From positions 1 to 34,759 of the forward strand of contig CAUYUJ010016372.1 in assembly GCA_963575745.1 (NCBI GenBank): a DNA stretch of 34,759 nucleotides. Reading direction: 5' to 3'. Under the pieces are notes generated by a model, which worked only from the letters and a program-made list of their open reading frames with translations, did not search any database and had not been told where the DNA came from. This stretch comes from Prorocentrum cordatum (Eukaryota > Sar > Dinophyceae > Prorocentrales > Prorocentraceae). A program made the translations under genes and the position numbers. This document shows, in pieces, positions 9,561 to 18,772 of this stretch. Positions within the stretch are counted from its first letter, which is position 1; each line of letters begins with the position of its first letter.

Positions 9561-9792
9561 CCCACCCACCCACACCCCCACACACACCTCCCCCGAGAGG
9601 GACTGATTGGGAGGGGCCGGCTGCGAAGCCGGTGCCGCCCGATCTGGCGACGGTGCGCGCCGATGTCTGCATCGGAGCGGGGGGCCCATGGAGAATCCCC
9701 GCGCCAGCACCCACGCTGGAGTTTCCTCGACCCTCCGATGCCCCCGATCTTCTCTCCCCCTCCCCTTCCTCCCCCACTTGTTGGCGGCGCGC

Positions 9793-9885
9793 GTCCAGCA
9801 CGACCAATGGCTCCCCCCGCTCGGTGGCCGACTCGATGAACGCGTCGCGCGCCCGGTCGACGAGCGGAAATACGATGGCCTCCAC
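9793..9885 (-). pseudogene. Dephospho-CoA kinase-like exon or fragment
   Basis: On the minus strand, 31 codons read VEAIVFPLVDRARDAF, then IESATERGEPLVVLD. This resembles the middle of dephospho-CoA kinase (CoaE/DPCK, last step of coenzyme A synthesis), where the usual pattern is LEAIVHPLV, an Arg/Ala-rich helix, then PLVVLDIPLLFE. The similarity stops after LVVLD, where the family continues IPLLFETG. It begins at GTG just after CCAG, so it could be an exon whose acceptor is at 9886. The HP motif reads FP. I find no P-loop exon upstream and no C-terminal part downstream; microsatellites border it on both sides. It may be an exon with distant partners or an isolated relic. The family call comes from memory of the motif pattern. 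Confidence 0.4.
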
Positions 9886-9954
9886 CTGGCACCCCTGGCT
9901 CCAGGGCTTCCACCTGCCAAGTTTTGCCCTTCGGGCCTCGAGGGTCGAGGGTGG

Positions 9955-10252
9955 TGTGTGTGTGTGTGTTGTGTCTGTGTGTGTGTGTGTTGTGTTGTGT
10001 TGTGTTGTGTTGTGTTGTGTTGTGTTGTGTTGTGTGTGTGTGTGTTGTGTTGTGTTGTGTTGTGTTGTGTTGTGTTGTGTTGTGTTGTGTTGTGTGTGTG
10101 TGTGTGTTGTTGTGTGTGTTGTGTTGTGTGTGTGAGAGAGTGTGTGTGTGTGTGTGTGTGTGTGTGAGAGTGTGTGTGTGTGAGAGTGTGAGAGTGTGAG
10201 TGTGTGTGTGTGCGTGTGTGTGCGTGAAAGTGTGTGTGTGTGTGTGTGGTCG
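9955..10252. repeat. TG and TGTTG mixed microsatellite
   Basis: TG dinucleotides, a long run of TGTTG pentamers (about 9985-10105), then TG with inserted GAGAG steps. The + strand contains almost no A or C for nearly 300 bases. Confidence 0.96.
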
Positions 10253-10740
10253 GACGTCTCTGGCCAGCGTCGGGCCCGTGGAGGCCTCCTGAAGCCTCTG
10301 GCCAGGGGTCAGGGTCTGGGGCGGGAGCAGCACTTCCAAGTGCCTCCCCCCCCTCCTCCTCCTCCTCCTCCTCCTCCTCCTCCTCCTCCTCCTCCTCCCC
10401 CTCCTCCTCCCCCTCCTCCTCCTCCTCCTCCTCCTCCTCCTCCTCCTCCTCCTCCGCCTGTGTAGTTCAACAACCTGGCAGCAGACGGCGCTTCCCTGCT
10501 GGTCGGCAGGGCTGCAAGCAGCGATCCCGAATGGCCCTGGGGCGCATTTGCTGTCGAAAGCTGCTCCCGCATCTTCTCCCTTCTCCCCCTCCCTCTTCTC
10601 CATATATTCAGCCAATTCTGGAGTCGTGGAATCCCCGTCCCCTCAATTTGGAAGGGGGCGGCACGGTAACGGAGGGGGATTGAAAATCAGAACTTATGCT
10701 CCAGAGGTTCTTGGTCGAATCCCATCATCCCTGTAGGGCG
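10253..10740. repeat. CCT microsatellite (10348-10455) between unique GC-rich flanks
   Basis: About 36 near-perfect CCT triplets. The poly-Pro, poly-Ser and poly-Gly frames here are microsatellite translations. The flanks 10253-10347 and 10456-10740 hold no recognised gene. Confidence 0.9.
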
Positions 10741-11202
10741 TGAGTGGTTTAGGGTGTTCGTTCTTCCATCTTCCCTCTTCCCATTCGGGGAGGGGTTTAT
10801 CCTTGGGGGGCGCGTGTGATTAACAAATCCGTGGAGGGCGCGTGTTAAAAAATAGTTTCCCTGCTCGGGCGAATCGCGGGGTGGCACCCGCCAGATTGAA
10901 AATCAACGGGGCGGCGCCGGTGATAAGCGCCGACGCCGGGCCGCCAACGAGGGGCAAGGGTCGGTGTTTGGAGGCAAGGGCGGGCCAGGGCGCCCCTCTT
11001 TCTGTCTAACCGATGCGGGCCTGCGGGTAAGGCGGGCTGGACGAAACTGGGGCGCAGCAAAGGGGGGATTTACCGAGCAGCTCAAGTCGCCGATTTTCCT
11101 AGCGCCTCCTGGCGCCGAAAGCGGTCATGCGTCGAGGACTGGCCCTCCGGCGGGGCGACCGAAACCAGCTGCGCGCAGCAGGCTGTGCAACCCCCCCTTC
11201 CC
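10741..11202. other. Unique GC-rich region, no gene recognised
   Basis: The phrase GCGCGTGTTAAAAAA(T/C)A occurs at about 10840 and again at about 11324, giving a small direct repeat around the CCT tract. Frames on both strands are arginine- and proline-rich with no family motif. Confidence 0.4.
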
Positions 11203-11320
11203 TCGTCCTCCTCCTCCTCCTCCTCCTCCTCCTCCTCCTCCTGCTCCTCCTCCTCTTCCTCGTCCTCCTCCTTCTCCTCCTTCTCCTCCTTCTCCCCCTC
11301 CTCTCTCCTCCTTCCCCCTG
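11203..11320. repeat. CCT/CTT microsatellite
   Basis: Interrupted CTC/CTT triplets, pyrimidines on the + strand. Confidence 0.94.
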
Positions 11321-11404
11321 GCGCGCGTGTTAAAAAACATATCGCGCCCCGCGGGGTCTATTCATCAACCCCAGGTGGGGACTTTTTGTTAATCACATGC
11401 TGAC

Positions 11405-11717
11405 ATTACTCCCTCCCCCGAGTCTGGACGGGGGGGGGCCGCGAGGTGTCAGAGGGGTTGGCCTCGTCGAAGAATCTAACATCAGTGGTTGCATCAAGGT
11501 TTTGGGCACATTTCGGCCACCGAGGGCGGGGTGCTAATTCAGTACGGCCCCTCCTTTGGATGATCGCCTCCAAAATGGCCCCGAGATGGCCCCCGAGGCT
11601 CTCAAGGGTGCCCCAAGATGGCCCCCGAGGTCCCCAACGGTGCCCCAAGATGGCCCCGAAAAAAATCCGAAGAGACTCCGAGAGGCATCTAAAGGCCCCT
11701 GGCCTTTCTGCTTGCCC
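11405..11717. repeat. Dispersed repeat family member (AAGATGGCCCC-rich)
   Basis: Contains four variants of CCAAGATGGCCCC(C/G)GAGG at about 11570-11660, preceded by a unique head with GCATCAAGGTTTTGGGCACATT. The same internal phrase builds regions at 13195-14010, 26100-26620 and 32930-33560. Minus-strand translations give repeating W-G-x-L-G-G-x-L-G patterns, and plus-strand ones give A-P-R-W-P-R patterns. Confidence 0.7.
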
Positions 11718-11875
11718 TCCTCCTCCTCCTCCTCCTCCTCCTCCTCTCATTTCTCATCCGCCTGGTCCTCCTCCTTCCTCATTCCTCGTTCCCCTTTCCC
11801 CTTCCCTACTCCTCCTCCTGCTCCCCCTCCGATTCCTCCTCCATCCTCCCCCTCTCGAGGTCCGACATCTTAAGC
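11718..11875. repeat. CTC microsatellite, interrupted
   Basis: A short pure CTC run (11718-11750) is followed by degenerate pyrimidine-rich sequence up to 11860. Confidence 0.88.
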
Positions 11876-12590
11876 TGTAGCGGATTTCCAGGACCGGCGT
11901 AGAGGGCAGGAGGAACCAAGAGGGGCATGAGGTGGCGGATCAGAAGGATGAGGCGGAGAAGAGGACTGGGAGGCTCACTGACCAAACTGCCAGGTTTGCG
12001 AGAGGGCCGCCGTTGAACACTCCTCTATCGAGGAGGGATTGCCAAGGAGAGACGCCCGTCGCTTGGGGAAGCCCCAACTCGCAGTCTGTTCCTGTTTGTT
12101 GCTGACGAGGGCGAACCCATGCTGGCAAGCCACACTCGGACTGTGCAGGAGTGGCGCCCTGCACCGGGCAGCGTCGACGGATAGCCAACCGTTGACAGTG
12201 CAGACATTTCCCCCTACCCTACATAACCCCGTGCGTGCAATAGGAGGGCACAGTTCACTAGCGTGACGGGCGTGCAAGAGGGAGTGTAGTTCGGAAGGAG
12301 AGAAGGGGGGCCACCGCGGGGGGAGATGGGACACAACAGGGGTGGGGCCAAACTTGACGGGGGGGGAGGAGGGCGCAGAGGAGAAGACCTGACCGGGGCG
12401 CGTGCAACTTCCTCACGGCTCATGGGGGGCTAGCACCGCCATTAATTCGAGGGACCGATTGGGTGAGTTGCAGGACGCATGTTGGGCGGCACAACAGCAC
12501 TAATGGTTGACCCTGGCCGACGTTACCGCCAAACTCTTCGGAACACCGAAGCCCCAGCCTAACAAGTGCGGCGCTGCGAATGGCAGGAAG
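11876..12590. other. Unique region, no gene recognised
   Basis: Overlapping open frames exist on both strands (for example 11975-12334 minus, 119 codons), but none has a recognisable motif. I see no RNA gene or terminal repeats. Confidence 0.4.
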
Positions 12591-12830
12591 CCTGCTGTGA
12601 TTGTTGAGTCGGTCTGGCCGAAACAGCAGACCGCACGCTGGGTGAGTGTACGATGCAATGGCCCTTAGCCCACAGCCCTAACACTATTCACGACATCGTG
12701 CCTGACAACGGGCGGCCTGTGATGCCAACGCTCCAGCCGTGTTTGCTGAGTCGTTCTGGCCGAAGCAACGGGCTGCAAGCCAATTGGGCACGCGCTGCAT
12801 AGCCTTAACCCGCAGTCCTGGCAGAATTCC
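12591..12830 (+). repeat. Two copies of a roughly 100-140 bp repeat encoding a WPKQ-type peptide
   Basis: Copy 1 starts at 12591 and translates as PAVIVESVWPKQQTARWV. Copy 2 starts at 12732 and translates as PAVFAESFWPKQRAASQLGT. A third copy at 14512 reads QAVFVELVWPKQRTTG before a stop. Similarity continues past this peptide at DNA level (TGCAA/CATAGCC and CCGCAGTCC). The shared peptide with different codons suggests descent from a coding sequence, but no family is recognised. Confidence 0.6.
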
Positions 12831-12954
12831 AATGACGACGAAGATGATGTGCCATCTGGCGGCAGTGCAGATAATTACCGAATTGGTTCAGCAACGGAAT
12901 AATGGTGGACCGTGACAGGCCTTGGTGTCGACCCACCAACCAAGACCTTGGAAA

Positions 12955-13165
12955 TCCCACCAGCACTTTGGGCGACAGGTGACCTAAGAAGGGTCTCTTT
13001 CCTCTTCCACAACCCCTCTTCCCTTCGGGAAGGCGGGCCCCCCCCTCCCGTCCCTGAGGTGTTTTGGGAGGGATCGCGAGGTGTCGGAGGCTGCGTGTTC
13101 GGCCGTTGGAAGGGCCATTGTTGCCACCTCTCACGAGGATCGTGGCCCCCGGGGGGGGACCTAGA
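12955..13165. repeat. Diverged dispersed repeat, copy 1 (pair at 14045-14230)
   Basis: The shared phrases TGGGCGACAGGTG, then TTCCACAACCCCTCTTCCC, then TTCGGG(A/G)AGG and a GCGAGG end occur in the same order at both places, with indels. It forms the head of a longer repeat whose body is the AAGATGGCCCC-type sequence. Confidence 0.75.
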
Positions 13166-13194
13166 TCGAGTACCCCCCCCTCTTTGGACCGACC

Positions 13195-14044
13195 GCCTCT
13201 AAGATGGCCCCAAGAGGCCCTCCAGGGCTCCCAAAAGGCCCCGACGAGTGTTCCACTAGCGCCCCAAGAGGCCCCAAGGGCGCTCCAAAAGGCCGCCGAG
13301 AGGTCTCCAAGAAACACCCGAATGCCCCCCCAGCGGCCTCAGAGAGCCCAAGATGACCTTCAATATGGTTCAAGATACGCGAATCCTAGCTGGCTCAAGA
13401 TGGCCCCAAGATGCCCCACGAGGCTCCAAGACCGCTCCAAGACTGCTCGAGATGGCCACGAAGCCTCCCCCAGGATGCCGCCGCTATGCCGACACTTGTC
13501 GACAACGTACCGAAAATGAATGAAGTTGGCCTTCTCGCCTTTTTGCTTACGATGGCCTTCCGGGGCCTCAAGATGGCTCCAATATGGCCCCAAAAGAAGC
13601 CCAAGAGAGCCCCAAACCGGACCCAAAAGCGCCCAATAGCGCCCCAAGAGCGCTCCAAGAGGGGCCCAAGAGGCAATTCTAGGCACTCTCGAGGGGCGAC
13701 GCTACTTGAAGCTCCCCCTTCTTTGATCGATCTCCTCCGAGATGGACCCAACGCGCCCCCAAGGCTCCCAAGAGCGCCCCAAGAGGGCCCCAAGACCGCT
13801 CCAAGACGGCTCCGAATGGCCACGGAGCCGCCCCAAGAGGCTGCCAAGAAGCCAATATCAATTCAAATCTCTGGGGGCATCAATGAATTTGGCCTTCTAG
13901 TCCTTTTGTTTCCGATGGCCTCTTCAGAGCCCTAAGAGAGGCTCAAGAGAGCTCCAAGACGGCTGCAAGAGCGCCCAAGGGCACCCCAAAAACGCCCCCA
14001 AAAGGGCCCAAAAGGCAATTTGTGTTGCTCCCGAGGGGGGTCGT
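13195..14044. repeat. Dispersed repeat family body, two tandem copies
   Basis: CCCCAAGA(T/G)GGCCCC-type phrases fill this stretch. Two subunits are visible: each has TTGGCCTTCT(C/A)G(C/T)C-TTTT-GATGGCCTTC (about 13528-13560 and 13889-13921), then C-C-A-A-G-rich repeats. The subunit spacing is about 360 bases. Relatives of the TTGGCCTTCT phrase appear near 32945 and 33260 (CTTCTCCCTCGCCGGCTTTCCG). The apparent proteins are not family members. Confidence 0.75.
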
Positions 14045-14230
14045 AATCCCACCAATCCTCTGGGCGACAGGTGGTCTAAGGATGTTCGCTTCCACAACCC
14101 CTCTTCCCTTCGGGGAGGAGACCCCTCCCCCTCCCCTTCCGGATGTTTTTTTGGAGGTTCGCGAGGGGTTAGAGCGCCCGAAGGCGGCCCCGAGACCGCT
14201 CCACGACGACCCGAGATGGCCACGACCCCC
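14045..14230. repeat. Diverged dispersed repeat, copy 2
   Basis: Partner of 12955-13165, carrying the same phrases in the same order. It is followed by unique sequence rather than the repeat body. Confidence 0.75.
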
Positions 14231-14511
14231 CCCAAGCCTCCCTTGCTGTTTGGCTATGCGCGTCTCTTCCTCTCTCCCCCCGTTAACTCTCATGGGCATC
14301 GTTTCTGGATGGGTTGGTGGCGATACTTTTTGGCACGCGGGCTCGCGAAGAAAGCTGTGCAAAGCTAGGGCGGGCCGCGCCGAAGCGAAGGACAAAACAG
14401 TGAGAAGAACGGCGCCCGGCTCAGAAGCTGGGCTCGGCGCAGTCAAAAGCTGGTGGGGATACGCGAAACGTTTAGAATTGCATAAGACTGCGCGTGGCGG
14501 GTGCCAGAACT

Positions 14512-14590
14512 CAAGCCGTGTTTGTTGAGCTGGTCTGGCCGAAGCAACGAACCACAGGGTAGCTGGGTATGCAACGCAAAGCCTGAAGGA
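14512..14590 (+). repeat. Third copy of the WPKQ-peptide repeat
   Basis: See 12591-12830. This copy has an in-frame TAG shortly after the conserved peptide and runs into a GGA microsatellite. Confidence 0.55.
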
Positions 14591-14715
14591 GGAGGATGAG
14601 AAGGAGGAGGAGGCAGAGGGGGAGGAAGGGTGTGTGGGAGGGGTGTGCGGGAGGAGGAGGAGCAGGAGGAGGAAGAGGAGGAGGGGGAGGAGGGGTGTGT
14701 GGGAGGGGGGGGCGG
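14587..14715. repeat. GGA microsatellite, purines on the + strand
   Basis: Interrupted GGA/GAG with two GGGTGTGTGGGAGGGG phrases. This is one of the few purine-rich + strand tracts right of 9.4 kb. Confidence 0.92.
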
Positions 14716-14744
14716 GAGGTTTTGTCTCAGTCCCCTGGAACATG

Positions 14745-16500
14745 ACGTTTTGCACCAATTTACATATGGATCGAGCTCGAATAATTACAAATGGATCCAC
14801 CTTTAATAAAATCCCATGACATATGGGTCCACCTCTAATATAATCTTATTACATACGGATCCACCTCTAATGAAATCCGAGTAGAAATGGATCCGCCTCT
14901 ATTGACATCCTATTAGGGATGGGCCCACCTCGGATGGAATCCTCTTACAAACGCATCCACCTCTGATAAAATCTCAAAACGCATGGGTCGACCTCGACCC
15001 GAATAGAACCGCATTACATATGGATCCACCTCTCATAGAATCGTACTACAGATGGATTCGCCTCGAAGAGAAACCTACTACAAATGGATCCACCTTCCAT
15101 AGAACCCGATTAGGAATGGATCCACCCCTAATCAAATCCCACTACAGATGGAGCCACCTATAATATAATCATATGACATATGGATCCACCTCTAATAAAA
15201 TCCCAGTAGAGATGGGTCCACAACTGATGGCATCACACCAGAGATGGATCCACCTCGACTGGAATCCTGGTACGGATGGATCCACCTCTAATAAAATCCT
15301 TTTACAGATGAACCCACGTCTGACAGAACCCCATTACAGATGGGTCCACCTCTAATAGAAACCTGGTAGCGATTGATCCACCTCTGATAGAATCCAAATA
15401 GACATGGATGCCCCTCTAATGGACTCCAATTACACATGGATCCACCTCTTATAAAATCCTGTTAGAGATGGTTCCATCCCCAATGGCATGCTATTAGATA
15501 TTGGTCCACCTCTAACAGAATCTTATAACAAATGGATCCACCGCGACTGGAATCCTATTAAGGATGGATCCACCTCTGATAGAATCCGATTACATATGGA
15601 TCCACCTATAATGGATTCCCAGTGCGGGTGGACCCATCTCTAACAGAACCCTATGCCAGATGGACCCACCTCTGATCTAATCCTATTACAGATGGGTCCA
15701 CCTCTGATAGAATCCTCTTAGGGATGGGTCCACCTACTTCTGATGGGGTCCTACAAGACATGGGTCCACCTCTACTTGAATACGATTACAGATGGATCCA
15801 CCTCTAATAGGATCGTATTACAAACGGGCCCACCCCCAATTCAATCCTACCACAGATGGGTCCACTTCTAACAGGATCCTAAAACAGATGGGCCCATCCC
15901 TAGTGGAATCCTATTACGGATGGATCCACACCTGACAAAATCCTGTTACAGATGGATCCATCTCTAATGGAATCCGACTACAGCTGGATCCACAACTAAT
16001 GGAATCCGATGAGAGATGGGCCCACCTCACATACAAGCCTATTACAGATGGTCCACTTCAAATGGAATCCTAACAGAGGTGGGTCTACCTCTAATCGGAT
16101 CCTGCTACGCATGGATCCACCTCTAATACAATCCTATTACAGATGGACCCACCTCTAATTGAATATTATTAGAGATGGTCCACCTCCCATAGAATCCTAT
16201 TAGAGATGGACCCACCTCAAATGGAACCCTATTGCATATGGATCCACCTCTAATATAATTCTTTTCGGGATGGATCAACTTCTAACAGAATCCTTTTAGG
16301 GGCGGGTCCACCTCTCATGGAATCCGATTAGAGGTGGATTCACTTGTAATGGAATCCTGTCTGACATGGATCCCCCTCTAGCGGAGTCCTATTAGCGGTG
16401 GGTCCACCTTTAAAAGAATCCCATTACATATGGATCCACATCTAATAGAATCCGATGAGGGGTGGATCCACCTCTAATGGGATCCTAGCGGCGATTGGCC
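14745..16500. repeat. 32-bp satellite (ATGGATCCACCTCTAAT...), about 54 units
   Basis: A conserved half, ATGG(A/G)TCCACCTCTAAT, alternates with a more variable half of the type AGAATCCTATTACAG. Spacing is 32 bases where measured (for example 15180 to 15212). The GGATCC core (BamHI site) is kept in most units. No unit pair is identical over long stretches, so the array is old or mutates evenly. No gene is present. Confidence 0.95.
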
Positions 16501-16519
16501 CACCATTTACACACCCTCC

Positions 16520-17055
16520 CTACAAGGTTTTCTTGTGTGGCGGGTTACGAATTGATTCCTTTTGTGGCAAAGTATATATTGATTCCTTTTGTGTTGGATT
16601 ACACATAGATTCCTTTTGTGGCGGATTTCAAATCAATTTTGTTTGTGGCGGATTTCAAATTGATTCCTTTTGTGGCGGGTTTCAAATGGATTTCTTTTGT
16701 GGCTGATTACAATTTGATTCCTTTTGTGGCGGATTACACATTGATTCTTTTGTGGCGGATTACATATTAATTCCTTTTGTGGTGGATTGCAAATTGATTC
16801 CTTTCGTGGCAGATGACAAATTGATTCCTGTTGTGGCGGATTACAAATTGATTCATTTCGTGGCGAATTACATGTTGGTTCCTTTTGTAGCGGATACAAA
16901 TTGATTTCTTTTGTGGCGGATTACAAATTGATTGCTTCTGTGGTGGGCTACACATGGATTCCCTTTGTGGCGGATTACACATTGATTCCTTGTGTGGCGG
17001 GTTACAAAAGGAATCCTTTTGTGGCGAATTACACATTAATTCGTTTTGTGGCAAT
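16520..17055. repeat. 27-bp satellite (GATTCCTTTTGTGGCGGATTACAAATT type), about 20 units
   Basis: The unit is 27 bases, so each strand reads as nine-residue repeats: G-G-F-Q-I-D-S-F-C on the + strand and C-N-P-P-Q-K-E-S-I on the minus strand. Minus-strand frames of 88 and 104 codons (16633-16899 and 16767-17081) overlap in different frames, so single-base indels have been tolerated. That argues for a satellite rather than a protein. It lies directly beside the 32-bp array. Confidence 0.92.
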
Positions 17056-17139
17056 CCCAGCTGGTAGTGACCCAGGTCCAAAAAGAAAAAAAACTACAGA
17101 AATCATTGATATTGGGGAAATTATACGACTCTCAATCGT

Positions 17140-17421
17140 TTTTGAGGTTTGGAACCAAAAACGTATAAAACGCACAGCATTTCCCACCACGTGGGCACCC
17201 AACCCATATCCGCGCTGTTCCGCGCGAGCTGCGTCCCCAACCTCGACGTCCGCGCGGCCCGGCGGCAGATCAATCTTGCAGTTCGGCGCGTCCGCCAAGG
17301 TCGCGCCCTGAACGAGCTCCCCCAGCGACTTGGCAAAGCCGGGGGGCGGCGCCCAGGTGAGGCGCTCCTCGGGCTCGACGGGCGCAATAATCCCTTGCCG
17401 CAGCTGATAGCTCACCGCCGC
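17140..17421 (-). other. Unrecognised coding-like segment, about 90 codons
   Basis: The minus frame reads AVSYQLRQGIIAPVEPEERL, then TWAPPPGFAKSLGELVQG, then ATLADAPNCKIDLPPGRADV. The composition is balanced and unlike the neighbouring repeats, and the frame remains open to about 17030. I do not recognise a family. It could be an internal exon. It lies between the 27-bp satellite and the GA tract. Confidence 0.3.
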
Positions 17422-17619
17422 GCCACGCGCGCAGAGAAGAGCGCGCCGATAAGGGTGGCTACGGGGAGGGGGGCGAACGCGCACAAACGAACGCAACGAT
17501 CTCCCATGCGATTCAGAATCAACAAACGCGCCGCGCCAGACCCCCCGCGAAGAGAGAAGATACCGTGAAGGACCGACAGAGAGCCCAAAGACAGAGAAAG
17601 AAAATGGGGGCGAAAGTGA

Positions 17620-17632
17620 GAGAGCGCGAGAA

Positions 17633-17703
<71 letters not shown>

Positions 17704-17724
17704 AGAAGAGAGAAGAGAGAGAGG

Positions 17725-17758
<34 letters not shown>

Positions 17759-17931
17759 AGAGAGAGAGAGAGAGAGAGAGCGAAGAGAAAGGAGAGACGG
17801 GAACACAAACCACGCTCTTATAAAGAAACGAAAGAGGAAAACACACAGAGAGAGAGAGGGAGAGAGAGAGAAAGAGAGAAAGAGGAATAGAGAGAGAGGG
17901 AGAGAGAGAGAGAGAGAGGTAGAGAGAGAGT

Positions 17932-17984
<53 letters not shown>
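17620..17984. repeat. GA microsatellite, left flank of the non-LTR element
   Basis: GA dinucleotides with GAA/GGA interruptions and one unique island at about 17785-17845. The tract ends sharply at 17984, where the retroelement begins. Confidence 0.95.
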
Positions 17985-17986
<2 letters not shown>

Positions 17987-18369
17987 GACAAGTAGGCGGA
18001 CCAGGGTCCGTCCGCGAGGCGCACTGCGGTGCGACAACTCGCTAAACACTATTTGCGGCGGTGCAGCCTTTAGATACGAGGGCGGGCAACAAAAAAGAGA
18101 CCCCCTCCCCCGGCGCAGTGCGACAGACGCTACAGACGGCGGACAGACGGTGATGATCTCACCTGTCAGACCGCGTAAAGAAAGAGGCCCCAACAAGAAG
18201 GCGACGTGCTGACACGTGGCTAGGCGGCTTGGCAGACCGCCAGTTGGGCGCTTGGCCGCAAAGCGGCGCGCAGTGACGGGGCACCCCCCGCCCCCACGCC
18301 CTGACACCGTGGACGCGGAGCCACGCGTACCCACGGGCAGGCAGAAAAGGAGGAGATTAGCGCGGGGCA

Positions 18370-18772
18370 CCAGGTGGAGCGCCGCGGAACGATGACAGCA
18401 TAGCTTGGATGGTGAGTGCGGCACGGCACCATCGGGCGAGGGCGTGAGCAGCTCGGCGAAGGCTCGCCCGGCGCTGTGGAGGCGCTGGAGTAGAGGGCCT
18501 TGGCGAGCTTGGGCGGCGGCGAGGTCCGCGGCGAGAGCAACGCACCTCTGCTGGAGAGCAGCCATAGCCTGGGACAGCTCGGTTTCGCGGTCGGTGAGGG
18601 GTGGCTGCTCAGTGCCAGCGGCCGAGGGCCTCGAGACAGAGGCGAGGTCCGCGGTACGCCTGTCCAGATGGTGGACTAGCGTAGTGCGGCACCCTGTACG
18701 CTGTCGTCCGTCACCCTTGAAAGGTGACTGGAGGGGAACACGCGACCCCAGGGCTGGAGCCGCTAGGGCCAC
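18370..18772 (-). pseudogene. Element 3' segment with predicted coiled coil
   Basis: This frame overlaps the end of the RNase H frame. It carries TDRETELSQAMAALQQRCVA followed by ALAADLAAAQARQGPLLQRL, an Ala/Leu/Gln-rich stretch with heptad-like spacing. It has no recognised family. It may be the original C-terminus of the polyprotein after a frame change or a separate short protein. Downstream (18370-17985) the sequence looks non-coding and contains a small inverted repeat GGACC-AG-GGTCC near 17999, a possible 3' UTR hairpin. Confidence 0.4.

Noticed and set aside
11568-11590. Spliced-leader-like CCATTTTGG on the minus strand (also near 24619)
   Set aside because: Only the nine-base core matches. 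The bases on both sides do not, and no coding start follows.
14745-16500. CRISPR-like array (conserved and variable halves of 32 bp)
   Set aside because: The variable halves are degenerate copies of one another, not unique spacers. There are no cas genes and the genome is eukaryotic.
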